From: Fimenecus sp045593645
GTDB lineage: Bacteria > Bacillota > Clostridia > Oscillospirales > Acutalibacteraceae
Reading direction: 5' to 3'
DNA: 36,765 bases
Assembly (NCBI GenBank): GCA_045593645.1
Contig: JAZNWZ010000104.1
Coordinates: 1 to 36,765, forward strand
A program made the position numbers and the translations under genes. Below, piece after piece: positions 22,829 through 31,989 of this stretch (the first letter of the stretch is position 1; each line of letters starts with the position of its first letter). The notes under the pieces were generated by a model. It made no database searches, was not told where the DNA came from, and was given only the letters and a program-made list of their open reading frames with translations.

Positions 22829-25393
22829 ATGAATATTTATCAAACAGTCTATGACATTAACAAATCTCACCTTGAAAAAAGAGCTATGTCAATTACTATG
22901 GATAATGGGGACAAGCGTCTTTATACTTATGGTGATATGTTCACAAAAGTTCAAGAATATGCTGAAATTCTTGTAAATGCAGGTATTAAAGCAGGGGATA
23001 GAGTTGCAATTGCATCTGAAAGTTGCCCTGAATGGACAATTGCATTTTTAGCAATCTGTAAGTTGAATTGTACTGCTGCTTTACTTGATGCTTCTTTAAC
23101 AAAGGCAGAAATTGACGAGCTTCTTGTTCGTTCTGATGTTCGTGCAGCATTTTTATCACCAAAAACTGTTGACAAATTTGAAAACGATTTTAGTGCTTAC
23201 AAATACCCAGTATTTAATATTCTTGATTGCTCAAGATTTGAAAAATCTTGTGAAAAGATAGAACTTCCTGCTACTGAAGATGGCGATGAGGCACTTGCTT
23301 GTATTATTTTCTCATCAGGTACAACTCGTAAATCAGCAGGTATAATGCACTATCACGAAAGCCTTATTAAGACAACACAAATGACAATTAATATTCAAGA
23401 GCTTAAGAGTACAGATAGATTTTTGTCAATTCTTCCAAACAGCCATATTTATGGTCTTATTTGCCTTGTTTTAGGTCCGACTCTTACAGGTGGCGATGTT
23501 CACTTTATTGAATCAATTGCAGCAGAGCAAATCTTGGGTGCTTTTGCAGAGTATCATCCAACAATTCTTCCTGCAGTTCCAAAGGTTTATGAGCTTTTCA
23601 GAAGTGCAGTTCTTCGTAAGATTAATTCTAAAAAAGTAACACAGGTTATGTTTGAAAAATTCTTTCCTATTTGCTATGAACAAAGAAGAAAGAATGGCTC
23701 ATTGCTTGGTAAAAAGATTTTCAAAACAATTCACGAGGGCTTTGGTGGTAACCTTAGAGTTATGTGCTCTGCAGGTGCTCCAATCAGCAAAGAGGTTGCA
23801 GATTTCTACTACGGCGTAGGCTTTGATATGATTATCACTTATGGCGCAACAGAAACTAATATTCCAACAATTGGTAATATGCCTGGCAGACTTCAAACAG
23901 ACTCTTGTGGTGTTCCATATCCTGTTATTGATGTTAAAATGGCTGACAATGGAGAATTCCTTATTAAATCACCATATATGATGAAGGGTTATTTCAGAGA
24001 TGAAGAAGGAACAAAGGCTGCGTTTACCGAAGATGGTTGGTTTAAATCAGGGGATATAGGCTTTATTGATGATAAGGGCTACATACATATTACAGGTCGT
24101 TCAAAGGAAAATATTGTTCTTGCAACAGGTAAAAAGATTACTCCAGATGATATTGAAGAAAAATATCTTGGCATTTCAGGCGCAAAAGAGATGGTAATCT
24201 GTGGCGTGCCTGTTGAGGATAATGACTATGACGAGGTTCATATGTTTGTTGTTCCCGAATTTGCAGATTTAAAAGAAAAAATCGAAGAGCAAATCAGAGA
24301 AAAAGGAGCAGACCTTGTTCAATATATGAAGGTTGCAAAGGTTCACTTTGTTAATGAAATTCCAAGAACATCAGGACTTGGCAAGCCAAAACGTTATCTT
24401 CTTAAAAAGCTTGCTCTTGAAGAAAGAGAAAATGGTGCAACAGAAGAACTTGTTGACAATACAAATGACCAAGCAGAAGAAACAACATATTCAAAGATTA
24501 CAAAGCTTATTGCAAAGGCTGCCTCTACTTCATTGGGTAACATTAAGCCTGAAACTGCAATTTTCAATGACTTTGCTATTGATTCATTAAGCACCGTTGA
24601 TTTAGCACTTGAAATTGAAGATGTTTATGGTGTAAATGTTGAAAGCCTTTTCTCAAAAACTCTTACAGTAGCAGAGCTTGTAAATGCTATTGAAAGTGGC
24701 AACATTAAGGCATCATCAGTTGAAACTGAAGATGATAGAGTTTATCCACAAGAAAAGACAGATAAGGACTATCGTGCATATAACCTTGTTAAGAACACTA
24801 TTACAAAGTTCCACAAGGTTAAGGTTGGGGGAGCAGAAAATATCCCAACAGAAAAGGGCTATATTATTTGTGCAAACCACGTTTCAAAGCTTGACTATAT
24901 GTATATTTCAGAGGCATTGCCAAAGGACAAATTCCAAAAGCTTTGCTGTATGGCAAAGAAAGAGCTTTTCAGAAATGACCCATTTAGCCGTCAACTTGTA
25001 AAATCAACAGGTATGGTACCGGTTGACCGTGGTGGCATTAACAACTCAAAGTCAATGAAAGCACTTAGCGATAAGCTTAATGAAAATTGGGGTGTTGTAA
25101 TTCACCCAGAGGGCACAAGAAGTACAGATGGTATTTTCCGTGAAATGAAGAACGGTGCATCTGTTCTTGCTATTGAGGCAAATGCACCAATCGTACCTTG
25201 TTATGTAAACGGTGCACTTGAAGCTTGTCCAAAGAATACAAAGCTTATTAAATTCTATGACTGGGAAAACAAAAAGAAATTCCAAATTGATGTTGTATTT
25301 GGCACACCAATTTACCCAGACGGAAAAACAACTGACGAGTTAACTTTAGAAGTACAAAATGCAATTCTTGAACTTCAAAAGAAATTCAAATAA
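22829..25393 (+). CDS. trifunctional acyl-activating enzyme-ACP-PlsC acyltransferase fusion
   Basis: 854 residues. Domain 1 (about 1-530) is an ANL-superfamily adenylating enzyme: IFSSGTTRKSAG phosphate loop, YGATETNIPT, GWFKSGDIGFID and the hinge region TGRSKENIV. Domain 2 (about 550-625) is an acyl carrier protein with phosphopantetheine site S586 in DSLSTVDL. Domain 3 (about 645-854) is PlsC, with canonical HX4D (H684 to D689, NHVSKLD) and HPEGTR. The logical chain is activation of a free fatty acid, loading on the built-in carrier, and transfer to a glycerolipid at the membrane. E. coli Aas joins an acyltransferase and a ligase, but in the opposite order and without an internal ACP. ATG 22829 has GGAGGA. 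It is monocistronic. Confidence 0.9.
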   Translation: MNIYQTVYDINKSHLEKRAMSITMDNGDKRLYTYGDMFTKVQEYAEILVNAGIKAGDRVAIASESCPEWTIAFLAICKLNCTAALLDASLTKAEIDELLVRSDVRAAFLSPKTVDKFENDFSAYKYPVFNILDCSRFEKSCEKIELPATEDGDEALACIIFSSGTTRKSAGIMHYHESLIKTTQMTINIQELKSTDRFLSILPNSHIYGLICLVLGPTLTGGDVHFIESIAAEQILGAFAEYHPTILPAVPKVYELFRSAVLRKINSKKVTQVMFEKFFPICYEQRRKNGSLLGKKIFKTIHEGFGGNLRVMCSAGAPISKEVADFYYGVGFDMIITYGATETNIPTIGNMPGRLQTDSCGVPYPVIDVKMADNGEFLIKSPYMMKGYFRDEEGTKAAFTEDGWFKSGDIGFIDDKGYIHITGRSKENIVLATGKKITPDDIEEKYLGISGAKEMVICGVPVEDNDYDEVHMFVVPEFADLKEKIEEQIREKGADLVQYMKVAKVHFVNEIPRTSGLGKPKRYLLKKLALEERENGATEELVDNTNDQAEETTYSKITKLIAKAASTSLGNIKPETAIFNDFAIDSLSTVDLALEIEDVYGVNVESLFSKTLTVAELVNAIESGNIKASSVETEDDRVYPQEKTDKDYRAYNLVKNTITKFHKVKVGGAENIPTEKGYIICANHVSKLDYMYISEALPKDKFQKLCCMAKKELFRNDPFSRQLVKSTGMVPVDRGGINNSKSMKALSDKLNENWGVVIHPEGTRSTDGIFREMKNGASVLAIEANAPIVPCYVNGALEACPKNTKLIKFYDWENKKKFQIDVVFGTPIYPDGKTTDELTLEVQNAILELQKKFK

Positions 25394-25404
25394 GTAAAAA
25401 ACAA

Positions 25405-25433
25405 AAAGGCAGTTCGTTTTGAACTGCCTTTTA
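25405..25433 (+). terminator. terminator of the fusion gene
   Basis: AAAAGGCAGTTC and GAACTGCCTTTT form a perfect 12-bp stem with loop GTTTT or similar, ending in TTTT. Confidence 0.88.
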
Positions 25434-25492
25434 AATTGACTTTTTATTTTTTTAGTGATATATTTGAACTAAGGTCAGTAAAAAAACATAAT

Positions 25493-25526
25493 GGGACGAA
25501 CACAAAAGAACTGTCCCCTTGTGTTT
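25493..25526 (+). repeat. REP-like repeat, left of the LRR gene
   Basis: Contains GAACACAAAAGAACTGTCCC followed by CTTGTGTTT. Internal stems are AACACAA/TTGTGTT and GGGAC/GTCCC. It matches, in inverse orientation, the repeat at 26531-26558 and is similar to 19867-19900. Confidence 0.7.
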
Positions 25527-25564
25527 AAAACGATAAAAATTCAAACTTGGATAGATTGAAGCAT

Positions 25565-26527
25565 ATGAACGAATTTTTTGTAAATCAAACATATATACCA
25601 AGCCACTATTATTTTGTAGATGGATTTGTTTTTAAATCTATTGATGAGCCTGCAAATATTTTTGATGCAATTGTTATTAGAAATCCTAATAATGCAGATT
25701 GTGTTGCACCAAAAGTTGGCTTTTCACAAAAAACGTTAGAGGAACATATTGAGTATATTAACAATAACAACATTGAAAAAGCTCTTGTTATTGCAGAAGA
25801 TATAAGTTTTTTATCTCAATGTCCAACATTAAAATATCTTCAAATTATCCCTGCAAAAACTGCAAAAGTTGGTTTTGATTACTCTCCTTTATATACTGTT
25901 AAAAATTTCGATTTTCTAGCTTGTGATACTGTATATGGTCCTTTACAAGAAGTAAAGCAGACAACAATTGATTATTCCAATTTTGATACAGTAAAAGAAT
26001 TGCGTATAACTGGAAAAGGTCAACTTAACAGTAATAAGATTAAGAGTATTAAATCATTAAATGCCTGCCAAAATCAAAGCAAAAATATTAAAGAGTATTT
26101 TAATGGCGAAACATTAGAAAAAATCACACTATTACAATGTAAAATAGAAACACTGGTAGGCATCGAAAATGCGGTGAATCTTAAAGAAATTGTTTTATCA
26201 AATAATCGTTCTTTATACGATATTTCAAATGTTGTTTTATTAAAGAATCTAAAATCTTTAGTAATTGAAAATTGCTCTAAAATTACAGATTTTTCATTTT
26301 TAGGAAATTTGACAAATCTTGAATATCTTGAACTTTTGGGAAATAACGACTTGCCTAATTTGAGATTCCTAAATAATATGAAAAAATTAAAAACTTTTAA
26401 TTTTAGTATGAATGTTGTTGACGGTGATTTATCAAACTGTTTAAATATCCCATATGTGTATTGTATTAAAGGGAAAAAGCATTATAATTTAAAAAACAAA
26501 GACCTTCCAAAAAGGTGCACAAAATAA
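25565..26527 (+). CDS. leucine-rich-repeat protein, unknown function
   Basis: 320 residues from ATG 25565; an in-frame TTG at 25547 is an alternative, and neither has a strong ribosome site. The N-terminal 140 residues are unrecognised. Residues of about 190-290 contain LRR-type repeats of the internalin-like 22-residue class (ETLEKITLLQCKIETLVGIE, NLKEIVLSNN, NLKSLVIENCSKITDFSFLG, NLEYLELLGNNDL, KLKTFNFSMN). No signal peptide or anchor, so it is cytoplasmic, most likely a protein-protein interaction module. It is flanked by inverted REP-like repeats and is more AT-rich and Asn-rich than its neighbours, consistent with an acquired single-gene cassette. Confidence 0.75.
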   Translation: MNEFFVNQTYIPSHYYFVDGFVFKSIDEPANIFDAIVIRNPNNADCVAPKVGFSQKTLEEHIEYINNNNIEKALVIAEDISFLSQCPTLKYLQIIPAKTAKVGFDYSPLYTVKNFDFLACDTVYGPLQEVKQTTIDYSNFDTVKELRITGKGQLNSNKIKSIKSLNACQNQSKNIKEYFNGETLEKITLLQCKIETLVGIENAVNLKEIVLSNNRSLYDISNVVLLKNLKSLVIENCSKITDFSFLGNLTNLEYLELLGNNDLPNLRFLNNMKKLKTFNFSMNVVDGDLSNCLNIPYVYCIKGKKHYNLKNKDLPKRCTK

Positions 26528-26530
26528 AGT

Positions 26531-26558
26531 GCACAGGGGACGGTTCTCTGTGTTCGAC
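26531..26558 (-). repeat. REP-like repeat, right of the LRR gene
   Basis: GCACAGGGGACGGTTCTCTG followed by TGTTCGAC. Its reverse complement matches the left repeat (GAACACA...GAAC.GTCCCCT...GTG) apart from small differences. Internal stem CACAG/CTGTG. It lies 3 bp after the LRR stop codon. Confidence 0.7.
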
Positions 26559-26580
26559 AACTTAATACTTTAACAAAGCA

Positions 26581-26612
26581 AGGGTGAGTTTGAAACTCAC
26601 CCTTGTTTTTTT
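26581..26612 (+). terminator. terminator after the LRR gene
   Basis: AGGGTGAGTT (26581-26590) and AACTCACCCT (26594-26603) with a 3-nt loop, followed by TGTTTTTTTA on the plus strand. It may also act on the convergent GH2 gene, with a weaker T-tract. Confidence 0.8.
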
Positions 26613-28350
26613 ATTTTTCAATCTCTGCAACCTTTGTGTTTATATCAATAATTCTTTGATAAATCTCATCACTAAATTTGCGTTTTCTCTCATAGGTATA
26701 AAGTCCGTTTTGCTCTTGCTCAATATCATAAAGTTGAGTATAGCAGAAGCCAAACATCTTATAGTTTGAGAGAATAACATCTGTAAGACCAACATATCTG
26801 TCAGCAAATTCTTCAGGAGTTTTAACATCTTCACCATAACCCCAAGACTTGATTGACTGGTCGCTAACCCATTTAATTCCACCGTATTCACTGATAAATA
26901 CAGGCTCACCTTTATATTCTTGTCTGCCTTTGTTTTCAACAAGCACATGCTGATAAAGATAATCCTCTGTCATAAAACGGTCATAGTTTTTCTTGAAGAA
27001 ATCAACATCATAGCTGTAATCGTGTAAGTCAAAAATATCAGTTTTAACATGGAAATTACCACTTGTATCAATACAAGGACGAGTTCTGTCAACTGCCTTT
27101 GTGTAATCATAAACAGTTGCAAGCAATGGGTCATATTGAGGTCTGCCCTTGTAATTCCAAGTTTCATTAAATGGACACCAACCAATAATAGCAGGGTGGT
27201 TAAAATCACGAGAAATTGCTTCGCCCCATTCGTTTAAGAAAACATCAACGCTCTTTGGATTTGAATAGTCGAGTCCCCAGTTAGCGTATTCACCCCAAAC
27301 AATATAGCCTAACTTATCACAGAAATATAAAAATCTTGGGTCGAAAACCTTTTGGTGAAGTCTTGCACCGTTAAAACCAAGAGCCATTGAAAGTTTAATA
27401 TCGTTAATAAGAGCATCGTCATCAGGTGCAGTATAAATACCGTCTTTATAGAAGCCTTGGTCAAGTACAAGTCTTTGGAAAATACTCTTTTCGTTGATTA
27501 AGAATTTATAACCCTCAAGACGCACATTACGAAGACCAAAATAAGATGTGATTTCGTCATCACCAAATGTGATTTTTAAATCATAAAGAGCAGGTGAGCC
27601 GATTTCCCAAAGGTGAGTTTCATCTAAGTCGATTTTCATTACTTCGTTGCCACAAGCATTGTCAAATTCTTCCTTGCCAACGCTTTTGCCATCAAAAAAT
27701 GCTTCACAAGTAAGCTTTCCTTTGCCTTTAAGATTAAAGTCAATAGTAACACTACCTCTTTTGTGGTCAGGGTAGACTTTAAAGTTTTGTACATAGTTTT
27801 CAGGCACATATTCAAGATAAACTGATTGCCAAATACCGGTTGTACGAGTGTAATCACAAGCGTGGCTCTTTTTCCACTCACTTTGCTTTCCACGAATGAC
27901 AAAAGGATTTTTAACATTGTCTTCACAGAGAACAAAAATCTCGTTTGCACCGTCAACACAAAGGTCAGTAATGTCAAATCTGAATGATGTGTAACCACCC
28001 TTGTGTCTGCCTGCACATTTACCGTTTACAAGAACAGTTGTTAAATGGTCTGCAGCACCAAAGCACAAGAAAATACGCTTGTTAGTTTTCTTTATTTGAA
28101 TAGTTTTCTTGTACCATACCATATTGATAAAATCTTTGTATTCAATGCCTGAAAGCTTGCTCTCAACACAAAAAGGTACATTGATTTTATATGGATAACT
28201 ATTGTTTTCTCTAATTTCTAATGCTTTTTTCTCATCATTTGAAAATTTAAAGTTTGGCTTAGCCTTTTGAAAACCAAAATCCCATTGGCCATTAAGCATT
28301 TCAAAATTGGCTCTTTCAAATATTGGATTTGGATGTGTTGAATATGCCAT
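26611..28350 (-). CDS. glycoside hydrolase family 2 (beta-galactosidase/glucuronidase-like)
   Basis: 579 residues, no signal peptide. Sugar-binding jelly roll (about 15-185: LNGQWDFGF, YKKTIQIKK, HKGGYTSFRFDITDL), Ig-like domain (190-275), then a TIM barrel with acid/base E396 in CPFNETWN and nucleophile E488 in FISEYGG. It is a short GH2 without extra C-terminal domains. Substrate specificity between galactoside and glucuronide cannot be fixed by eye. ATG 28350 begins 1 bp after the GH30 stop, its AGGTGA ribosome site lying in the last GH30 codons, so the two are translationally coupled. GTG 28359 is rejected because it is inside the ribosome site. Confidence 0.92.
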   Translation of the reverse strand: MAYSTHPNPIFERANFEMLNGQWDFGFQKAKPNFKFSNDEKKALEIRENNSYPYKINVPFCVESKLSGIEYKDFINMVWYKKTIQIKKTNKRIFLCFGAADHLTTVLVNGKCAGRHKGGYTSFRFDITDLCVDGANEIFVLCEDNVKNPFVIRGKQSEWKKSHACDYTRTTGIWQSVYLEYVPENYVQNFKVYPDHKRGSVTIDFNLKGKGKLTCEAFFDGKSVGKEEFDNACGNEVMKIDLDETHLWEIGSPALYDLKITFGDDEITSYFGLRNVRLEGYKFLINEKSIFQRLVLDQGFYKDGIYTAPDDDALINDIKLSMALGFNGARLHQKVFDPRFLYFCDKLGYIVWGEYANWGLDYSNPKSVDVFLNEWGEAISRDFNHPAIIGWCPFNETWNYKGRPQYDPLLATVYDYTKAVDRTRPCIDTSGNFHVKTDIFDLHDYSYDVDFFKKNYDRFMTEDYLYQHVLVENKGRQEYKGEPVFISEYGGIKWVSDQSIKSWGYGEDVKTPEEFADRYVGLTDVILSNYKMFGFCYTQLYDIEQEQNGLYTYERKRKFSDEIYQRIIDINTKVAEIEK

Positions 28351-28351
28351 A

Positions 28352-29719
28352 TTATTCACCTATAACAGTTAAAATACTGTCCTTTTTAATTGTTATTTCA
28401 TTAAGACTTGCACCGTCATAAACAGTTTTAAGCTGTTCTTCTTGACAAGATTTAATAATAGTCATTTTGTTAAAATCATTATCAAGGCTTATGCTTGTTT
28501 CTTCGCCCTCGTTGACAATGACAGTAACGAACTTGTTTTCAGGTGTTTTAAAGCTGAAAATATTTAAGCAGTTGCTTTCGTCAGGGAAAAAGCCATTATC
28601 AAGAGCAACAGAGCCAATTGGTATATATTTTGAAAAATGAGCAAAGCCATAATATCTCATTGCCACATACCATTCTTCAAAGTTGTTAGTTGCAGTAATT
28701 GTAGCGTCAGAATAGTCAAAGCCATCTTCTTTTATGCTATATTGATTAACCGCAACCCAAGATGTCCAGCTTTCTGCCCCTGCATAGATTAAATCTTGAC
28801 CGATAATTCTTGCAGTGATTAAAGCACCTTTAAAATTCTTTGTATGACTCTTGTTAGGCAACTCGCACCATTCACTCATATCAAATCTAAATTCAGGGTG
28901 AGCGTTGACAAATTCCTTTTTAAACTCAACTCGTTTTTGAGGGTCGTTGTCGTCGTGATATGAGTGATATGCAAAGATAGGCATAACGCTCATAATTAAT
29001 TCGTCTTTTATAATTGCATCAAGATATTCCTTTGTTAAGCCAAACATCTCGCCACTTTCAGGACCATAAAGCTTTACATTCATATTTCGCTTAATAATTT
29101 CTTCTGCAAAAATATGTAAAACTTCAACTAATTCTTCAGTTTCGTAGTGGCAGCCCTCTTGCCAAACGTATGAGCCACCCCATTTCCATTGAGGCTCATT
29201 AATAGGGCTAATATATTTAACAGGAAAACCCTCGTCAATTAAGTGCTGAGTAACGGTGAGAAAATAGTCTGCAAATTTTTTGTAATTCATTTTAGGAATA
29301 TTACAGGTATGCATCAAAAGTCCACCGGAAGCTTGTCCCGTTGCAGTTTGAGACCAGTGAGGGGAGTTGGCAAAAAGAATAAGAGTATCAATGTTTCCTT
29401 TGTCAAGACAACGCTTCATCATTTTTATTGCAGTTTCGTCAAGAGAAAAGTCGTAGTAGCCTTCTTCCTTTTCTTTGTCAAAAAGATACATACTTTCCGT
29501 TCTTCTCCAAGGATTAGCAACACGACAATTTTCTTCGTCTGTGCCACCACCAAGATTATAACGATAAATGTTTAATTTAAGACCTGAATCACCATATAAA
29601 AGCTCGGCAATTTCTTCTTGTGTTTTTTCGTCTTTACAGTATTGACTCCACCAACAAGCAGATGTGCCAAAGCCCTTTAAAATTTGTAATTCTTTAGCAT
29701 TTTTTAAATTAATTAGCAT
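28352..29719 (-). CDS. glycoside hydrolase family 30 (possible endo-beta-1,6-galactanase type)
   Basis: 455 residues. TIM barrel opening with LKGFGTSACWWSQY and IYRYNLGGGTDE, which resembles the GH30 subgroup acting on beta-1,6-galactan. Acid/base E175 in SPINEPQW, nucleophile E283 in FDMSEWCEL, then a small C-terminal beta domain. There is no signal peptide, so it would act on imported oligosaccharides. ATG 29719 is preceded by GGGGTG. It is the first gene of a two-gene operon with GH2. Together they could degrade galactan side chains of arabinogalactan. The subfamily assignment is from memory of motifs and is uncertain. Confidence 0.88.
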   Translation of the reverse strand: MLINLKNAKELQILKGFGTSACWWSQYCKDEKTQEEIAELLYGDSGLKLNIYRYNLGGGTDEENCRVANPWRRTESMYLFDKEKEEGYYDFSLDETAIKMMKRCLDKGNIDTLILFANSPHWSQTATGQASGGLLMHTCNIPKMNYKKFADYFLTVTQHLIDEGFPVKYISPINEPQWKWGGSYVWQEGCHYETEELVEVLHIFAEEIIKRNMNVKLYGPESGEMFGLTKEYLDAIIKDELIMSVMPIFAYHSYHDDNDPQKRVEFKKEFVNAHPEFRFDMSEWCELPNKSHTKNFKGALITARIIGQDLIYAGAESWTSWVAVNQYSIKEDGFDYSDATITATNNFEEWYVAMRYYGFAHFSKYIPIGSVALDNGFFPDESNCLNIFSFKTPENKFVTVIVNEGEETSISLDNDFNKMTIIKSCQEEQLKTVYDGASLNEITIKKDSILTVIGE

Positions 29720-29773
29720 AAATTTCACCCCAACAATACTATCTTAATTCTATTATAGTTTTAATAAAAAATC

Positions 29774-29809
29774 AATAAAAAAGCCCTATTATGTTGAATA
29801 ATAGGGCGA
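29774..29809 (-). terminator. terminator of the AI-2E/DUF1846/PlsC operon
   Basis: GCCCTATTAT (29785-29794) and ATAATAGGGC (29800-29809): a perfect 10-bp stem, 5-nt loop, followed on the minus strand by TTTTTTATT. Confidence 0.88.
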
Positions 29810-29822
29810 ATTTTTTAAATTT

Positions 29823-30461
29823 TTATTTTGTAATGTCAAGATACATTTCCTCAACAACTTTTTGGAATCGTTGAGCTTCTCGCTTTAACTCACGAGATGT
29901 GTTTTTTTCTAAATGAAGTGGAGTAGGAACACCAATTTTAACTTTAAGCTGTTTCCATAAAAATGGCTTATAAACACCGTTAATGGCAACAGGCAAAACC
30001 TTAACATTTGCTAAGTTTGCAAGCATAACAAAGCCTGCTTTAAACTCGTCAACTGCTTTTTCTTTAATTGTTGTGCCTTCAGGGAAAATAATAACAGAAA
30101 CGCCATTTTCAAGTTTTTCTTTGCATTGATAAAGCCAATCTCTTGAAGCAACATCTCTGCGAACAGGAATACAGTCGCAACCTTGAACAACAGCTTTAAA
30201 GTGTTTTCTTTCCATCAAATCTGCTGCCATAAGTGAGCATACCCTTTTATTTTTGAAAACATAACGAAGAACAGGGCCGTCGCAGTTTGAAAGTTTAAAA
30301 GGCAACATTCTTGAATGGTTGCAAATAATAACACAAGGCTCTTTGAGAATACGAGCTTGAACTTTTTTATCCTCATAACTTATTTTTGGATTAAAAAGTA
30401 TTTTGCCAAGCACCATAAGAAGTGTTAATCTGCCTCTTGATTTCTTTTCGTTGTTTGACAT
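29823..30461 (-). CDS. PlsC-type acyltransferase, atypical motif I (paralogue)
   Basis: 212 residues. Close paralogue of the 3619-4314 product: shared LKEP.VIICNH, DGP..RY.F.NK.VCSL, DCIPV.R, FPEGTT, ANVKVLPV and QRF(Q)......MY.D(V/I)T blocks. As in that protein, motif I is stretched: the His of CNHSRMLPF is followed by Asp (NCDGPV) only after 11 residues (HX11D). ATG 30461 has AGGTGA. It is the last gene of an operon 23 bp after DUF1846. It probably acylates a glycerolipid at the membrane; substrate unknown. Confidence 0.88.
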   Translation of the reverse strand: MSNNEKKSRGRLTLLMVLGKILFNPKISYEDKKVQARILKEPCVIICNHSRMLPFKLSNCDGPVLRYVFKNKRVCSLMAADLMERKHFKAVVQGCDCIPVRRDVASRDWLYQCKEKLENGVSVIIFPEGTTIKEKAVDEFKAGFVMLANLANVKVLPVAINGVYKPFLWKQLKVKIGVPTPLHLEKNTSRELKREAQRFQKVVEEMYLDITK

Positions 30462-30484
30462 TTAATCACCTAAAAAATTAAAAC

Positions 30485-31966
30485 TTAGTTATAGTACAAA
30501 TTATCGCTCTTTTTATATGGCTCATAAGTAACATTAAGACCTAATTTTCTGAGAACTTCTTTATCTGTTGCAGAAAGTACAACAGTAGCGTGAGCATCGC
30601 AGCCTTTAAGTCCTTTTATTGCTTCAAGAGCACGTTTTGCTAAAGGATTCATAGTGGCACAAATTGAAAGTGCAACGAGAATTTCGTCAGGATGAAGACT
30701 TGTGTCTCTCTCGTGCATAAGAATTTTAAGCTCTTTGATAGGTTCAAAAACAGTAGGAGAGATGAGCAAAATTTCATCGTCAATATCAGCAATAGCCTTA
30801 AGAGCATTAAGAAGCATAGCAGAAGATGAGCTTAAAAGGTCAGATGCCTTACCGGTAATAATTCTGCCATCATAAAGTTCAATTGCAGTAACAGGGGCAT
30901 CAGTTTTTTCAGAAAGCTCAAGTGCTGCTGAAATAACAGGTCTGTCCGAGTTTGAAATGTTAAGTTGCTTCATAATAAGCTCAATTTTGAAAAGTTCTTC
31001 TGAAACCTTCTTGTTGTTTTTTTGTTGAACAAGATAGTTACAATAACGACGAAGGATTTCCTTTTTTGAAGCAGAGCACACAACATCATTATCAATAATG
31101 CAGTTACCTGCCATATTAACACCCATATCAGTAGGTGATTTATATGGAGATTCACCGTAGATTTTTTCAAAAATTGTATTAAGAACAGGGAAGTTTTCAA
31201 CATCTCTGTTATAGTTAACAGTTGTTTCGCCGTAAGCTTCAAGATGGAACGGGTCAATCATATTAACATCTTTAAGGTCAGCAGTAGCAGCTTCATAAGC
31301 AAGGTTAACAGGGTGTTTTAAAGGTAAATTCCAAATAGGGAAGGTTTCAAATTTAGCATAGCCTGCTTTGATACCACGTTTATGCTCGTGATAAAGCTGT
31401 GAAAGACAAACTGCCATTTTACCACTGCCAGGACCAGGTGCAGTAATAACAACAAGTGAGTGTGTTGTTTCAATATAATCGTTTTTGCCATAACCATTAT
31501 CGCTTACGATAAGTTGAACGTCGAGAGGATAGTTAGCGATAGGGTAGTGTCTGTATACATTTATGCCAAGGCTTTTAAGCTTTTCTTCAAAAACAATAGC
31601 AGCAGGTTGATTTGCAAACTGTGTAAGAACAACACCACCAACATAAAGACCAAAATCGTGATAAATGTCAATAAGACGAAGCACGTCAAGGTCATATGTA
31701 ATACCAAGGTCGCTTCTGATTTTGTTTTTTTCAATATCTTTTGCACAAATAGCAATAATTATTTCTGCATCATCCTTAAGTTGAAGAAGCATATTCATTT
31801 TACTGTCAGGCTTAAAGCCGGGAAGAACACGAGCAGCATGATAGTCGTCAAAAATCTTGCCACCAAATTCCAAATAAAGCTTGCCACCAAACTTGTTTAT
31901 TCTTTCCTTAATATGCTCAGATTGCATACGAAGATATTGATTGTTATCAAAGCCTAATTTACGCAT
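30485..31966 (-). CDS. DUF1846 family protein
   Basis: 493 residues, matching the usual length of this uncharacterised family. Recognised by the N-terminal GFDNNQYLRMQSEHIKERI, FGGKIFDDYHAARVLPGF and TAPGPGSGKMAVCLSQLYHE, a glycine-rich P-loop-like segment (about 180-200). It is predicted cytoplasmic and nucleotide-binding, with a C-terminal region resembling a regulatory domain (ITGKASDLLSSSSAMLLNALK). No function is established to my knowledge. ATG 31966 has TAGGAGT. It lies between an AI-2E-family permease and a PlsC paralogue, 23 bp from each. Confidence 0.85.
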   Translation of the reverse strand: MRKLGFDNNQYLRMQSEHIKERINKFGGKLYLEFGGKIFDDYHAARVLPGFKPDSKMNMLLQLKDDAEIIIAICAKDIEKNKIRSDLGITYDLDVLRLIDIYHDFGLYVGGVVLTQFANQPAAIVFEEKLKSLGINVYRHYPIANYPLDVQLIVSDNGYGKNDYIETTHSLVVITAPGPGSGKMAVCLSQLYHEHKRGIKAGYAKFETFPIWNLPLKHPVNLAYEAATADLKDVNMIDPFHLEAYGETTVNYNRDVENFPVLNTIFEKIYGESPYKSPTDMGVNMAGNCIIDNDVVCSASKKEILRRYCNYLVQQKNNKKVSEELFKIELIMKQLNISNSDRPVISAALELSEKTDAPVTAIELYDGRIITGKASDLLSSSSAMLLNALKAIADIDDEILLISPTVFEPIKELKILMHERDTSLHPDEILVALSICATMNPLAKRALEAIKGLKGCDAHATVVLSATDKEVLRKLGLNVTYEPYKKSDNLYYN

Positions 31967-31989
31967 AATAAACTCCTAATAAAACGATT

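Noticed and set aside
31460..31957. 165-residue plus-strand reading frame
   Set aside because: It is entirely antisense to the well-supported DUF1846 gene, has no ribosome site, and has a low-complexity Ile/Asn/Lys/Val composition.
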